A DNA stretch of 64,000 nucleotides from Ascoidea rubescens DSM 1968. Taxonomy: Eukaryota; Ascomycota; Saccharomycetes; Ascoideales; Ascoideaceae. Location: positions 496,001-560,000 of the forward strand of contig NW_017962923.1 of NCBI RefSeq assembly GCF_001661345.1, given 5' to 3'. The notes beneath the pieces are model-generated. The model worked only from the letters and a program-made list of their open reading frames with translations, did no database searches and was not told where the DNA came from. Both the position numbers and the translations under genes were made by a program. Below are positions 52,543-62,924 of the stretch, piece after piece (within the stretch, counting starts at the first letter, position 1; every line of letters starts with the position of its first letter).

Positions 52543-55068
52543 ATGGAAAAAGAATTGTATCGATATATCGACGAAGCCCAAAGAAATGCAGAGCATTCAA
52601 AAATAAAGTATTCTTTAGGCAATCTTTTAAAGGCCAGGTTGCTTTCATTGAGTTCAATTAATTCTTTCAGCCAAGTTCTTTTCCTTATAAAGCAACTGGA
52701 GAACAGTTCCAATAACTATAGACATGATAAAAAATTGGTGGAGATAGTAAAAGAACTGTGTAATGCTGCTATTGAATACCATTCAAATTTAACTAAAGAT
52801 CAGAATTGCAAAAAATTGATTTGCTTAAATGATAAAATTGCTTGGTTAAGCTCGATCATTAAACAAGATAATCTTCCTCCCAGTATTTATCCTCCTGTTT
52901 TCGATGATTTTAATAAAAATTCAATAATAGTTAACCCTTATGATTCACAATTTGATTTGGAAAATTCACATTTAAAATTATCTAAATTTCAATCAAATCA
53001 CTTGTTATCTTGGAGCCATTCCAAGATTCTAATTAAAAATCAAGTTTGGTCAACAAAAGATAAAAATAATTATCATCGTGATTTGCTTCATCTATATCAA
53101 AATAGGTTGAACTCTAATTGCTCTTTAGTTTCTTCTTTTTTGTCAATTTTGAATAAAACCGAAAATATAAATCTTTTATTAAATCAAGTTCAACCTCATC
53201 ACCCATCTTTTAAATATTCTGTTTTTTTATATTTTAATGGTTATCAAAGATTGATTCTAACTGATGATGTCTTACCATTTTCAACTGATGCTGAAAAATG
53301 TAATATATTCATAAATTCTTCTCATAATCATGATATTATTTGGCCAGCATTAATTGAAAAAGGTTATTTAAAGCTATTCAATAATAACTCTTATGATTTT
53401 GTTGGTTCAAATGCTGGAATTGATATTTACAGATTGATAGGTTGGTTTCCCCAATTTATTAATCTAAAACAATATCAATCAATTAATATAAAAAATATGG
53501 ATAAGTTATGGAATTTGATTTATGAAAATTTTAAAAAGAACAATTGTGTTTTATCTGTTGGTACTGGCAAAATTATTTCTAATCAGTCTGAGTATTTAAT
53601 TTCTAATCACGATTATTCAATTTTAAATTTAAATCTGGACAGAAAATTTTTGATTAAAAATCCTTGGTTGAACACTACTACCGCTGCTACTGCTACCAAT
53701 TGCAATAATAATAGCTCAAAGTTGATTAATAAACAATGGATAAATTTTGATTATTTGCTTAGAAATTTTGACACCCTATATATTAATTGGAATCCAAAAA
53801 TATTTCCGACAAAAAAAATTGTAAATTTTATTTCTTTGGTTAATTATAACAACAATAATAATAATAAAAATAATGATTTTAATTATTTAAAACCTCAGTT
53901 TAAAATTGAAAATAATTCCAACAAACCAATTATTTTATGGATATTCATTGAAAGACATTACAAAAATTTTAATTTTAATTTTAATATTATAATTAATAAT
54001 AGGATAATTAAATCTAACGGAGAAAGAATTTTGTCTGATTATCAGAGAAATCTCTTAAATGAGGGCAATTTTGAGAGTTATAATAACTTTCACCTAGTTA
54101 AAATAAATTTGAAAGCCTTTGAAGTGTGTACGTCAATTGTTTCTTCTTTATGTGAGTGTGATACTAATAATAACGAGGAAAACCATTGGGATCTAGAAAC
54201 ACAAAAAAAGAGAATAAAATCATCAATCAGTTTTAGTATGGTTTTTTATTCATCTGTTTTAAAACAAGAAGAACTAAAAATTGAAAAAGCCAGTTATAAA
54301 TACAAGTTTTTTAAAGAAATTGAGGGAAATTGGAATTCGGATAACTGTGGAGGAAATTCTTTAAATGCGACATATATTAATAATCCACAATATGAATTTA
54401 AAGTAATGAGTGAAAAGAATGAAAGTAAAGTTGATATTGGATTATTTATTGAAAATAAAAACATTTTAATCAATTTGCAAATTTTTTGGTCAGAGGGGAA
54501 TAATAAAAAAATCGAAAAGTTCAATTACAAAAAATTGGTTTTTAATGAAAAGTATAAAAGTAATGGAAATTTTCTAATTGAGAATTTTGTTGCTGAAAAA
54601 AATAAAAAATATTTATTTTTGTTATCAACATATGATAAAGGATTGAGTAATAATAAAAACATTAATTACAAACTAATCATAAACTGTGAAAATGATTTTA
54701 AAATTAAAGAATTGAACAATGAATTGGGATTGTTTTTAAGGGAAATTAAATTTAGTTGGAATAAATCAATTAAAATTGAATTTAATTTTGAGATATTAAG
54801 AGATTCCAAAGTAAACATTCATATTGTTTTACTGCTAATTCTTAATTCGATATATAGGCCTAAGATACGAGCTAATATATTCTCCAATAATGATGATTGC
54901 ATCCAGCTAACCAAAAATAAAGAATTTGATGACAGCCTCTATGGAATCTTTTTAAACGAGTTGGTCTTAAAAAGAGGAAAATATATAATTTTGCTTGAGC
55001 GATTTGAATTGGGTGAAGGAGAAGGGATCATCAAAATGGGCAGCAGCAATCAGATAATCTTAGAGTGA
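52543..55068 (+). CDS. RIM13: Calpain-like protease Rim13/PalB
   Basis: Cysteine protease of the Rim101/PacC alkaline-pH pathway that, at ESCRT-III, clips Rim101 to activate it. 841 residues (727 in S. cerevisiae). An N-terminal MIT-like helical region (EKELYRYIDEAQRNAEHSK...) precedes the calpain core with Cys193 (NSNCSLVSSFLSI), His356 (ISNHDYSILNL) and Asn373 (IKNPWLN); WFPQFINLKQ lies between them. The full triad is present, so it is probably active. C-terminal beta-rich PalB-type domains follow (EIEGNWNSDNCGGN..., PQYEFKV). Asn inserts are short. Its promoter lies at the end of the gene desert. Confidence 0.92.
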   Translation: MEKELYRYIDEAQRNAEHSKIKYSLGNLLKARLLSLSSINSFSQVLFLIKQLENSSNNYRHDKKLVEIVKELCNAAIEYHSNLTKDQNCKKLICLNDKIAWLSSIIKQDNLPPSIYPPVFDDFNKNSIIVNPYDSQFDLENSHLKLSKFQSNHLLSWSHSKILIKNQVWSTKDKNNYHRDLLHLYQNRLNSNCSLVSSFLSILNKTENINLLLNQVQPHHPSFKYSVFLYFNGYQRLILTDDVLPFSTDAEKCNIFINSSHNHDIIWPALIEKGYLKLFNNNSYDFVGSNAGIDIYRLIGWFPQFINLKQYQSINIKNMDKLWNLIYENFKKNNCVLSVGTGKIISNQSEYLISNHDYSILNLNLDRKFLIKNPWLNTTTAATATNCNNNSSKLINKQWINFDYLLRNFDTLYINWNPKIFPTKKIVNFISLVNYNNNNNNKNNDFNYLKPQFKIENNSNKPIILWIFIERHYKNFNFNFNIIINNRIIKSNGERILSDYQRNLLNEGNFESYNNFHLVKINLKAFEVCTSIVSSLCECDTNNNEENHWDLETQKKRIKSSISFSMVFYSSVLKQEELKIEKASYKYKFFKEIEGNWNSDNCGGNSLNATYINNPQYEFKVMSEKNESKVDIGLFIENKNILINLQIFWSEGNNKKIEKFNYKKLVFNEKYKSNGNFLIENFVAEKNKKYLFLLSTYDKGLSNNKNINYKLIINCENDFKIKELNNELGLFLREIKFSWNKSIKIEFNFEILRDSKVNIHIVLLLILNSIYRPKIRANIFSNNDDCIQLTKNKEFDDSLYGIFLNELVLKRGKYIILLERFELGEGEGIIKMGSSNQIILE

Positions 55069-55419
55069 CGTTGGACTACTATGTTCTAAGAAGCTATCAT
55101 TCTGAATTACCTCTTCTTCTAGACAAAAACAGAATGAAATATAATAAATACAATATAATATTCATTAATGCATAATGAGAATAACACTGTCTCCCTTTAA
55201 AAACAATCCGTGTATAGTACAAAACTTGATTTCTACATATATCAGCACACAAAATCCCCTTTTGAAAACAACCCTCTGGCTTTATCTTATCTTATCAGAG
55301 GCACAAAAAAATGTGTTAAAGTCACAAAAATTTCGACAGAACAGCATAGATACTTCTTTGGATCCTTCTTCTCATTTTCTTGCTTTGAATTTATACATTT
55401 CTAATCGACGGATCTTAAT
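55069..55419. other. Intergenic region, RIM13 to F-box/LRR gene
   Basis: About 350 bases of mixed composition that serve as terminator and promoter. No gene seen; the short frames here overlap each other and lack conserved motifs. Confidence 0.5.
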
Positions 55420-57312
55420 ATGGAGTTTTCAATAGACCTCAGGCAGCTTCCTTGTCATATAATCAATGGTATTTTTGATTACCTCCCAATGAATATTCTT
55501 TTATTGATTTCGAGATCTGTCTTTTGGATTTTGTCTTCAATCTCAACTCGAAAACTATTCAAAACAGTTCTTATAAGCTCAAATGAATTCAAAAATTATT
55601 TTAGAGGAGACCTTTGTTCGAAGAAATACCCAAGGTGCTTGAAAATAAACTTATGTGATTTTTACATATTTGCATCAAAAATTATGAATGAAACTGTTAA
55701 TTTTCATTCTTTTATTAAATTAAAAAACTATAATATTGATGGAAGAAACACTACCTATCATGGAACTTATGACAGTTATCATACTAATTTACAAAATAAC
55801 TTTATCAATCATTATTCTATTCAGTTTTTTAATTATTTTAACAATATGAATCAACTTTTATTACATCAAATGGATCAGTATATTAGTCAATCGAGCGAAA
55901 CCGACAACTTATCATTTAATTTAAGGAGTCTTTCTTTAATTTCAAATGGAATTTCAAATTTAAAAGGTCTTTCTGTTTTTTTGAATGATAACAAATTTAA
56001 AAATTTAAGAAAAATTAACCTATCTTGCAATAAAATTAATTCAACTTCTACTTTCAAATTAGATATTGATTCAAATCTATTTTTCTCAATTAACTCTTTT
56101 ATTTTCAATTTTAATCAAATTCAGACAATTGATCCTGTGTTTTCCAGATTCATCAATTTAAATTTGTTAAACTTAGCTAATAATAATATAAATAAACTTG
56201 AAAACTTGAATAATTTAAATAACTTGAAGTTTTTATATTTATTTGAAAACAATATTCAAATAATTGAAAATATGAATGATTTGTACACTCTTTTAATTTT
56301 AAACTTAAATTCAAATCAAATATTTAAGATAAAAAACTTACAGTCTTTAAATAAACTTGAAATCTTATCATTATCATCAAACAAAATTCAAAAACTTGAA
56401 AATTTAGAAAATTTAACTTGTTTGAAAAAATTGTATTTAAGTGATAATAATATTAGTTTTTTTGAAAATATTGAATATTTAGCCAACCTTGAAGAGCTTG
56501 ACTTATCAAATAATTTTATTAGAAATATAGAGATACAAGGTATGATGCTTTGAAATTTAAAAATGCTAAATCTATCTAAAAATAAAATTAATTACATTAA
56601 TTCAAAATTTTTTGATAATTTAGTGAGTTTAGAGATTTTATGTTTAAATGGTAACAGGCTAAAAAGCTTGAAGTTTGAAAAAAATTCAGATAATAGATAT
56701 ACATTTTTACCTAATTTAACTCGTCTAGAACTGAGTGGGAATTTTTTGCATGATCTCAAATTTTTGAACATGAATTTAGATAAATGTTTTACAAATTTGA
56801 AAAAAATTAATTTGGCCAAAAATAATTTCAATGATATTAGTTTTCTTGAAGCACTACCATTAAAACATCTAGAGGAGATTAATTTACAATTTAATACAAT
56901 TAGAAGGATTAATTTAAAAAAAATTAAAAAATTAATTAAAATAGATGCATACTATAACAGTATTGAAGTTTTACCAGATTTAAATGATTTAATATTTTTA
57001 GAGAATTTAAATTTATCTAATAATAAAATCAAAAATATCAGTAACGGAATAATTAATTTAAAAAGTTTAAAAAAATTGAATTTGAGTTATAATGAGATTA
57101 AAAAAATTGAAAATTTACCTTTAATAGTAAACAAAGATTTAGAATTATATCTTCAGGGCAATAAAATTAATTCTATTGATGAGTTTTATTTTGGCAAAAA
57201 TATTATTAAAAATGAGAATTTGAAAACAATTAGAATTATGATATCGGACATTTATTTGGCTGGGATTAAATCAAAGAATTCTTTTAGATATATAAAAGAT
57301 CATATTTACTGA
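55420..57312 (+). pseudogene. F-box/leucine-rich-repeat gene with one in-frame TGA
   Basis: Codes for an F-box-like start (about residues 4-45: DLRQLPCHIINGIFDYLPMNILL) followed by a long run of SDS22-type repeats (LxxLxLxxNxI, about 22 residues each), expected to work as an SCF ubiquitin-ligase substrate adaptor. The frame holds a single TGA at 56551-56553; the same frame then continues to 57312 with perfect repeat spacing across it (LEELDLSNNFI to LKMLNLSKNKI is 23 positions counting the stop). No frameshift or other stop was noticed. Thus either a very recent nonsense change, an assembly error, stop read-through, or two products (377 residues; a second ATG at 56563). No plausible intron removes the TGA without deleting repeat sequence. 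I know no direct S. cerevisiae counterpart. Confidence 0.7.
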
Positions 57313-57435
57313 TAAAAAAACAACAGTGATAGTCAAAATGCAAATAATAATAATAATAATAATAATATATGAAAAAATATAGAGAAATTAGAAAATTAAC
57401 ATATATCAAAATCAAGTTTGTTATCATAAACTAAC

Positions 57436-58641
57436 TTAGTTTTTTTCGGCTTGTATTTTCAAAATATAATCATTAAAATTTTCATCGATCGACTTTGATG
57501 GGTCAAATTGAACTGTAGATTCAGGTTGAGTATTATCATTATTATTATTATTATTATTATCATGAGAATCAGAATTTCTATCTTTTATTTGTTTTTGTAT
57601 AAGAAGTTTAATTGTTTCTTTTGATTCATTAAAACTTTTAAAGTAAAATTGAGTATACCATTTCAATTGCTGGATACTTTCCAATATATCTGCTTTTGCG
57701 GTATGTTGTTTATTCTTTCTTGGTTCAAGCTTTAACAACATTGGATTGTGTCTTTTTCCTACTTCCATTATTGAGGATACATCGATAATTCTGTAATGTA
57801 AGTAGTCAATTACATTATCAAATTCTTTTAGCATGAACAATCTATCCATATGAACCGAATTGCCAGCTAATAAGGCTTTATTTTTTTTAAGAACGAATTT
57901 TTGAATATAACTTAAGAGTTCTGATTGAACTTGAGTAGTGTTCTTATTAGAGTTTAAAATTTTTTTAACTAGACCAGATTTTGTGTGATGTTCTTTACAC
58001 CAATCATTCATTTTAATAAGAGTATCTAAAGGAAAGTTGATGACGTTTTCATAGCCATTCAAATCTATAATGTTTAGGTTTTCATCTGTTATAAGGCAAC
58101 AAATCTCAATAATATGGTCGACTTGAATATCCAAACCAGTCATTTCACAATCAATCCAAACAATTGGTTTGAAAAGATGAGAGCTTAGATTTTTAATTAT
58201 AAATTGGGGATTCATATCAATATTAAATTCATTGAAATTTATAGTGTTTTTAGAACCAGAAAGATTTGCAGGAGCAGTAGCGGAATTGTCGTAGTCAAAA
58301 TCATTTGGGCTAACACCTTGGTTCTTTCTGTACTTGATGAAGTTTCCAACAATTGTGTAGTTTTCATTTTCGGGAATTTCAGCATTTAAAATCAATTTGA
58401 AATTTTCCGAAATAGGGGTGTCATTGTGATTCTTCTCGAGTCCTTTGTCGAAGGCATTATTGCTTTGATCCAAATCAGATTTGATGGGAAACATTGGTTT
58501 TGTTGTGAACAAAGGTTTGTTGAGCCTAAAGACGGTTCTGGTGCTGAAGCAATGGGCCTGAAGAGACTTCAGAAAGAGAGCAGGCAAGGTGAAAGCAGCT
58601 GGTAGGGATGAAAGAGAAGATCTGGAAACAAGTCGATTCAT
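57436..58641 (-). CDS. REX2: Mitochondrial oligoribonuclease Rex2
   Basis: DEDDh 3'-5' exonuclease degrading very short RNA (and RNA/DNA oligomers), mitochondrial in yeast. 401 residues from the ATG at 58641 (MNRLVSRSSLSSLPAAFTL), a clear Arg/Ser presequence; the 24 codons upstream are not targeting-like. The nuclease core has the first acidic pair in IVWIDCEMTGLD, the second Asp in GNSVHMDRLFMLKEF, and the final His/Asp in HTAKADILESI. The region between the presequence and the core (about 40-150) is longer than in bacterial Orn and carries no known domain. An Asn run (57537-57560) sits near the C-terminus. Convergent with the F-box/LRR gene. Confidence 0.93.
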   Translation of the reverse strand: MNRLVSRSSLSSLPAAFTLPALFLKSLQAHCFSTRTVFRLNKPLFTTKPMFPIKSDLDQSNNAFDKGLEKNHNDTPISENFKLILNAEIPENENYTIVGNFIKYRKNQGVSPNDFDYDNSATAPANLSGSKNTINFNEFNIDMNPQFIIKNLSSHLFKPIVWIDCEMTGLDIQVDHIIEICCLITDENLNIIDLNGYENVINFPLDTLIKMNDWCKEHHTKSGLVKKILNSNKNTTQVQSELLSYIQKFVLKKNKALLAGNSVHMDRLFMLKEFDNVIDYLHYRIIDVSSIMEVGKRHNPMLLKLEPRKNKQHTAKADILESIQQLKWYTQFYFKSFNESKETIKLLIQKQIKDRNSDSHDNNNNNNNDNTQPESTVQFDPSKSIDENFNDYILKIQAEKN

Positions 58642-58940
58642 TTGCTTCTTCTGGTGCTGTCCTATCCTGCCTTGTTTTCTCTGTGCTGAGGCTCCAGGCA
58701 GCAGAAACAGCAAAATCTTCTGTGTTTTCTTTGCGGAGCCTCGAGGACCGCACCTAAGCGGTGGAGCAGAAGCCGAAACAATGAAGAAGAGCCGGGCTTA
58801 ACTATGGCAAAAGCTAAGAGAAACGTTTATTAGATGAAACTGGTGCTGGTGAAGCTAATGTTTGTGAAGCTAATGTTTTTGGAGCTGGTACTTGCAAGGC
58901 AGTTATCTAGGCAATCTTTGCAGCATCTTTTCGGCATCTT
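58642..58940. promoter_or_regulatory. Upstream region of REX2
   Basis: 299 bases, G+C-richer near REX2. Contains ACCGC-ACCTAA-GCGGT (58747-58762, possible Zn2Cys6 half-sites) and a 16-base direct repeat GTGAAGCTAATGTTTG/T (about 58853-58881). Downstream part holds the 3' end of ALG14's neighbour strand. Confidence 0.4.
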
Positions 58941-60026
58941 TTAGACCAATATTCCAAAATATTCGCTTCTACGAAACTTCTTGTGCAACTTGTCCCACTG
59001 AACGATAAATCTATCGACAATGGGATAGAGTAGGTATCCTGTGAGTGACAAGTTGTTCACTCTTGCTAGGCTTTCAATGTAAATGATTTTATTGTTAAGC
59101 AAACCCAATGTTAGCAATTTGATTAGGAAAAAAATGTAGCATAATGGAACCGATGTACCTGGACCGTTGCAAATCAAGATATTAGGGTATTTTTTAAATT
59201 CAAACAAAAAAAAAATTCTTATACTAGTCACTAAAAAACAGTATATTGTGGTGAATATTGATTTGAAATAGTTTTGTGAAATGTTTCTTGCTCTGGGTAA
59301 TATCAAGTATTTTGTTATTGTTTTGTTTTCATTTAATCTTTTTTCATCATCGCCATCATCATCACTCAAGGTATTATTTAACAAGTATTTTTTTTCAAAG
59401 TATTGAGCTTTAATTAAAGAAGATTTATCTCCAGAAGAAATTACCCAGGTGATATATTTGAATTTATTTTTAATTTCCAAATTTGATAAAATTCTGATCA
59501 TTTCTCCTGTATGGCCTCCCGAACCTAATAAGATCATTATATGATTATTTTCATGATTAACTCGTAATTTTGAATTTAAACTAGTTAATAATAAATTTAA
59601 ATTTTGCATTAAAAACTCAAAGGGTCTAAGTATTAAAAATAAAATTGGCTTATTCAAAAAATCGGGCAAATCCTGAAAGTTTACAAAATTGTTAATTTTA
59701 GTTTCAATTTCGCTTTTTTTTTTGTTTTCAATAATATTATTATTGTTATTATTGTTATTATTGTTATTATTATTGTTAGTGTTGTTTTTGTATTTTTTAT
59801 TGCTGCTATAATCGCTATTATAATTAATATTATAATTATAATTATAATTAGTATTGGTGTTGGTGTTGGTATTTGAGTGTGAATTCAAATTAGAATTCGA
59901 ATTCGAATTATGGAGATCATTTTTGGAATTTAAAGTTAAATTGACGCATGGAAGAATGAAACACAATCTCAAAATGAAAACTAAAGATATAACCAAAAAA
60001 AAATTAAAAAAATTGAGCAGATCCAT
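58941..60026 (-). CDS. ALG14: UDP-GlcNAc transferase subunit Alg14
   Basis: ER membrane anchor that recruits catalytic Alg13; together they add the second GlcNAc to dolichol-PP-GlcNAc in N-glycan assembly. 361 residues from the ATG at 60026 (the frame extends eight codons to a TTG). An N-terminal membrane helix (LLNFFNFFLVISLVFILRLCFILP) is followed by an Asn/Ser low-complexity linker (about 50-110) absent from the 237-residue S. cerevisiae protein. The conserved part has ILLGSGGHTGEMIRIL, LPRARNISQNYFKS, ICNGPGTSVPLC and IYIESLARVNNLSLTGYLLYPIVDRFIVQWDKL, ending FGILV exactly as in yeast Alg14. Confidence 0.95.
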   Translation of the reverse strand: MDLLNFFNFFLVISLVFILRLCFILPCVNLTLNSKNDLHNSNSNSNLNSHSNTNTNTNTNYNYNYNINYNSDYSSNKKYKNNTNNNNNNNNNNNNNNIIENKKKSEIETKINNFVNFQDLPDFLNKPILFLILRPFEFLMQNLNLLLTSLNSKLRVNHENNHIMILLGSGGHTGEMIRILSNLEIKNKFKYITWVISSGDKSSLIKAQYFEKKYLLNNTLSDDDGDDEKRLNENKTITKYLILPRARNISQNYFKSIFTTIYCFLVTSIRIFFLFEFKKYPNILICNGPGTSVPLCYIFFLIKLLTLGLLNNKIIYIESLARVNNLSLTGYLLYPIVDRFIVQWDKLHKKFRRSEYFGILV

Positions 60027-60331
60027 TATTGATATCTGTTTATAAATCAATTGTGATGATATTGAACGAATCGTTTATTAAGAACTGATAATTTTTAAAC
60101 AAAAAATGTAATTTACTATCACGTGTAGATGGAAATTTATTTAAAGTTTTGAACAGTTATCAAAACCATTCTCGTTCATGTTGCATAATTGAGATGCTGA
60201 AAAGCCATAATAGACGCTGAATTCCCAGGGTATAAAAATCCACAACCTACAATGCTACACAAGAATTGATTTAAATCATAAGTCAACCAATTGTAATATT
60301 TTTGATAGTTGTGATAAATTGATTTATTAGA

Positions 60332-61018
60332 TCAGTTCCACCAACTAATAACACCCATTCCGTCAGTCTGGCAACTGGCAATCAATGCATAGGCAGGAGG
60401 CTTGGGTTCTTTTTTGGGTTTTTGATTCTCAGCCTGTGAATTCTGATTGATATCAACATTTTGGTTGTTTGAATTGTTTGGATTGGGAAGAACTTCTTCT
60501 TCATCTTCATCGTCTTCATCATCATTTGGCCCAGTTGGTTTGATATTATTGAAAATCTCTTGATGAATTCTGAATCGGATTCTTTCATTCAAGTCTAAAT
60601 ACAACAATGTATCATCATCCAAATCAGGCCTCCAAATCCAACATTTTTCAATTGGATCAAATCTGCTGTTTTCAAAAATTAAATCCTTTGGTATAAAAAT
60701 TTCATTGAAAAATAAAGTTTTGATTTTTAAACCATCTTCAATGGATTCTTCAATCCAACCTTCCAAAACCTCTCCAATAAAAGGCTTGAATAAAACAATT
60801 CTAAACTTGACATTTATGTAAATAGAACCATCCCCAGGTTTCAATAGACCAACATCAACAGTAATCAAATCCCAGACCGATATGGCTAAACCAAGATTGG
60901 GTATAATTTTGTTTGAGTATTTTTTATTGAGATTTCTGACAATGGCTTTCTTTCTAGGTATTCCAAACTCATCTGGACGTATTTTGACCAAGTCAGATAT
61001 AACAGAGAGAATAAACAT
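60332..61018 (-). CDS. RPC25: RNA polymerase III subunit Rpc25
   Basis: Stalk subunit of RNA polymerase III (Rpb7-like), paired with Rpc17 and needed for initiation. 228 residues (212 in S. cerevisiae). N-terminal SHS2-like domain MFILSVISDLVKIRPDEFG...KYSNKIIPNLGLAISVWDLITVDVGLLKPGDGS, then an S1/OB domain (FRIVLFKPFIGEVLEGWIEES, IFIPKDLIFE, WIWRPDLDDDTLLYLDLNERIRFRI). An acidic/Asn linker follows, then the conserved end PPAYALIASCQTDGMGVISWWN. The extra length is in the linker. A tRNA-Ile gene, its own target class, lies about 100 bases upstream. Confidence 0.96.
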   Translation of the reverse strand: MFILSVISDLVKIRPDEFGIPRKKAIVRNLNKKYSNKIIPNLGLAISVWDLITVDVGLLKPGDGSIYINVKFRIVLFKPFIGEVLEGWIEESIEDGLKIKTLFFNEIFIPKDLIFENSRFDPIEKCWIWRPDLDDDTLLYLDLNERIRFRIHQEIFNNIKPTGPNDDEDDEDEEEVLPNPNNSNNQNVDINQNSQAENQKPKKEPKPPAYALIASCQTDGMGVISWWN

Positions 61019-61120
61019 TTAGAATATTTGGTATTGTGAAATTGAGAAGAACAAACATGAAAAAAAACAATAAAGCGCTATACAGACAAAAAAATAAAGT
61101 GTTAAAAATAGTCCAAAAAA

Positions 61121-61194
61121 TGGTCTCTAGCAGGATCGAACTGCTGATCCCCGCGTTATTAGCACGGTGCCTTAACCAACTGGGCCAAGAGACC
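61121..61194 (-). tRNA. tRNA-Ile (AAT)
   Basis: 74 bases with all arms. The acceptor GGTCTCT pairs with AGAGACC, the D-loop is CCCAGTTGGTTAAGG, the anticodon is AAT in GCTAATAAC, and the B-box is GGTTCGATCC-like (AGTTCGATCCT). Nearly identical to the yeast gene. No intron or encoded CCA; a six-T terminator follows directly. Confidence 0.98.
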
Positions 61195-61739
61195 TTAAGA
61201 TGCTGTAGGTCTGCAGATCTGATTTTATCTCCGGTTCTGGGTCAAAACATCTTTGCGTGATTTTTGTCTTGGCCGGAAAATACTCTATTTTTTTATTGTC
61301 TCAAGACAAGCCTGAGAGTCCGAGCCGTTGTTTTTTCGTTTACTGGAGATATTCTTTTTGGTTTTGCGATATCTTGCCAGTCTAATCTTGAATTTCTCTC
61401 TCTTTTTATCGTCATCTGTGCCGAAATGTGGTTGCTTTGTGCAAAACGCACGGATGACTCCAAATCTTTTTTTTATCAAAAAGGAAAGTAATCGAAATCT
61501 CGTTTCTTTCTTTCTCAATTACTAATTTGAGCTTACAAATAGCAAAACATTATCTTGCAACTAGCAAATGATATAAAGTCTCTTTCCCTTCCTCATTTCG
61601 TTTTTTTTTAAAAGATTTGTCTTGTTTTCAATTATTTGGTTTTATTATCATCCATTATATTTGTGCCATAAATTTTGTGCTATTTTATCTCCACTTTTTT
61701 CTACTATTTTCTGCTTATCTGACTCTAATAACTAATTAA
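61195..61739. other. Intergenic region, tRNA-Ile to Asn-rich gene
   Basis: About 545 bases. The first half has mixed sequence with overlapping short frames lacking any motif; the second half is T-rich promoter and leader with long T runs. No gene called. Confidence 0.5.
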
Positions 61740-61748
61740 TTGATAATA

Positions 61749-62246
61749 ATGGACCCAATTCAAAGTTACCAATTATTGGCCATGAAGGCTAAATCTAAAC
61801 TAGCTTTTGAAGCTAGTAAAAACGATATAGATTTGAGAGTGCTAGTTGCTCATGCCACCTTATTGGATAATTTAGTTAATCATATAATAGATAAATCACC
61901 CTCTACTGTTAACTATAAATATGAAAATCAGAATATAAATAACAATGAAATAGAAAATGAAATGGGAAATGATATTCATTATATTGAAAATATAGACGAA
62001 ATTCAGGACCCAGATTTAATTAAGAACAATAATTTCTCTAGCAATTATGATCTAAATAATATTACTAATAAAGATAAAGAAAACAATAATGAAGATGGGG
62101 ATGAAGATGATAATAATAACGATGACGATGACGATGACGATTCTAATTATTATGAATATATCTATGATTCTAACGATTTTTATTATGTTTCAAAAGTTAA
62201 CTCTAAAAACTCTTTGATAATTGAGTCTAATAATAATAATAATAAC

Positions 62247-62317
<71 letters not shown>

Positions 62318-62765
62318 GAGTATGGACGATGATAATCACCATTATGATTTATCTGAGCCTGAAACCGATTCTGATTATGACAGTGAAGATGATGATGATA
62401 ATGATTCTAGTATTTCTAATGATTTATCCTCCAGTTATAAATACACTAAAAAATATTCAGATTATAACGATCTTGATGAAGAAATTGATTTATCAGAATT
62501 ATCATTATCAAGGGTATCTTCTAATAGCTTGAGTAGCCAATCAATTGAAAATCAATATAAAAATTTTAAACTTCATAGAACCCCCTCATTATCATATTCT
62601 TCTGGAGAAGAAGATTATGATTACAATAGTTATGATGACTCTCATCATAATCATTATAATCATAACCATAGCCATAATCATAATCATAATAACCATAATT
62701 ATAACAATATTCAAACTTTCAAAGGAAATTTACAACAAAATAGCTTAACCAGTTCTTTTATATAA
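61749..62765 (+). CDS. Uncharacterised acidic Asn/Ser-rich protein
   Basis: 338 residues from the ATG at 61749 (MDPIQSYQLLAMKAKSKL...). Only residues 1-50 are complex: a helical block SYQLLAMKAKSKLAFEASKNDIDLRVLVAHATLLDNLVNHI, which looks like a conserved short fungal motif and may relate to the Ecm13 group, though this is from memory and unverified. The rest is disordered: Asp/Asn stretches, a 29-residue Asn run (62229-62315), acidic Ser patches with possible phosphorylation sites (SELSLSRVSSNSLSSQS, TPSLSYSSGEED) and a His/Asn tail. No targeting sequence. A 7-mer array directly follows the stop. Confidence 0.7.
62229..62315 (+). repeat. (AAT)29 coding repeat, poly-Asn
   Basis: AAT run with one AAC encoding about 29 Asn in the acidic protein gene; the longest Asn run in the window. 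Confidence 0.95.
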
Positions 62766-62770
62766 ATTTA

Positions 62771-62812
62771 ATGTTTTATGTTTTATGTTTTATGTTTTAT
62801 GTTTTATGTTTT
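62771..62812. repeat. (ATGTTTT)6 tandem repeat
   Basis: Six exact 7-base units starting five bases after the stop codon of the acidic Asn-rich gene, in its 3' UTR. Confidence 0.95.
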
Positions 62813-62924
62813 ATCGTTAATCATTTAATTTTTTGTTTATAATATAGTATAATATAATGTAGTATCTATAATACAAGTTATTCTTTTATTCAATATATTA
62901 CATGTATATGATTTCATTATAATT

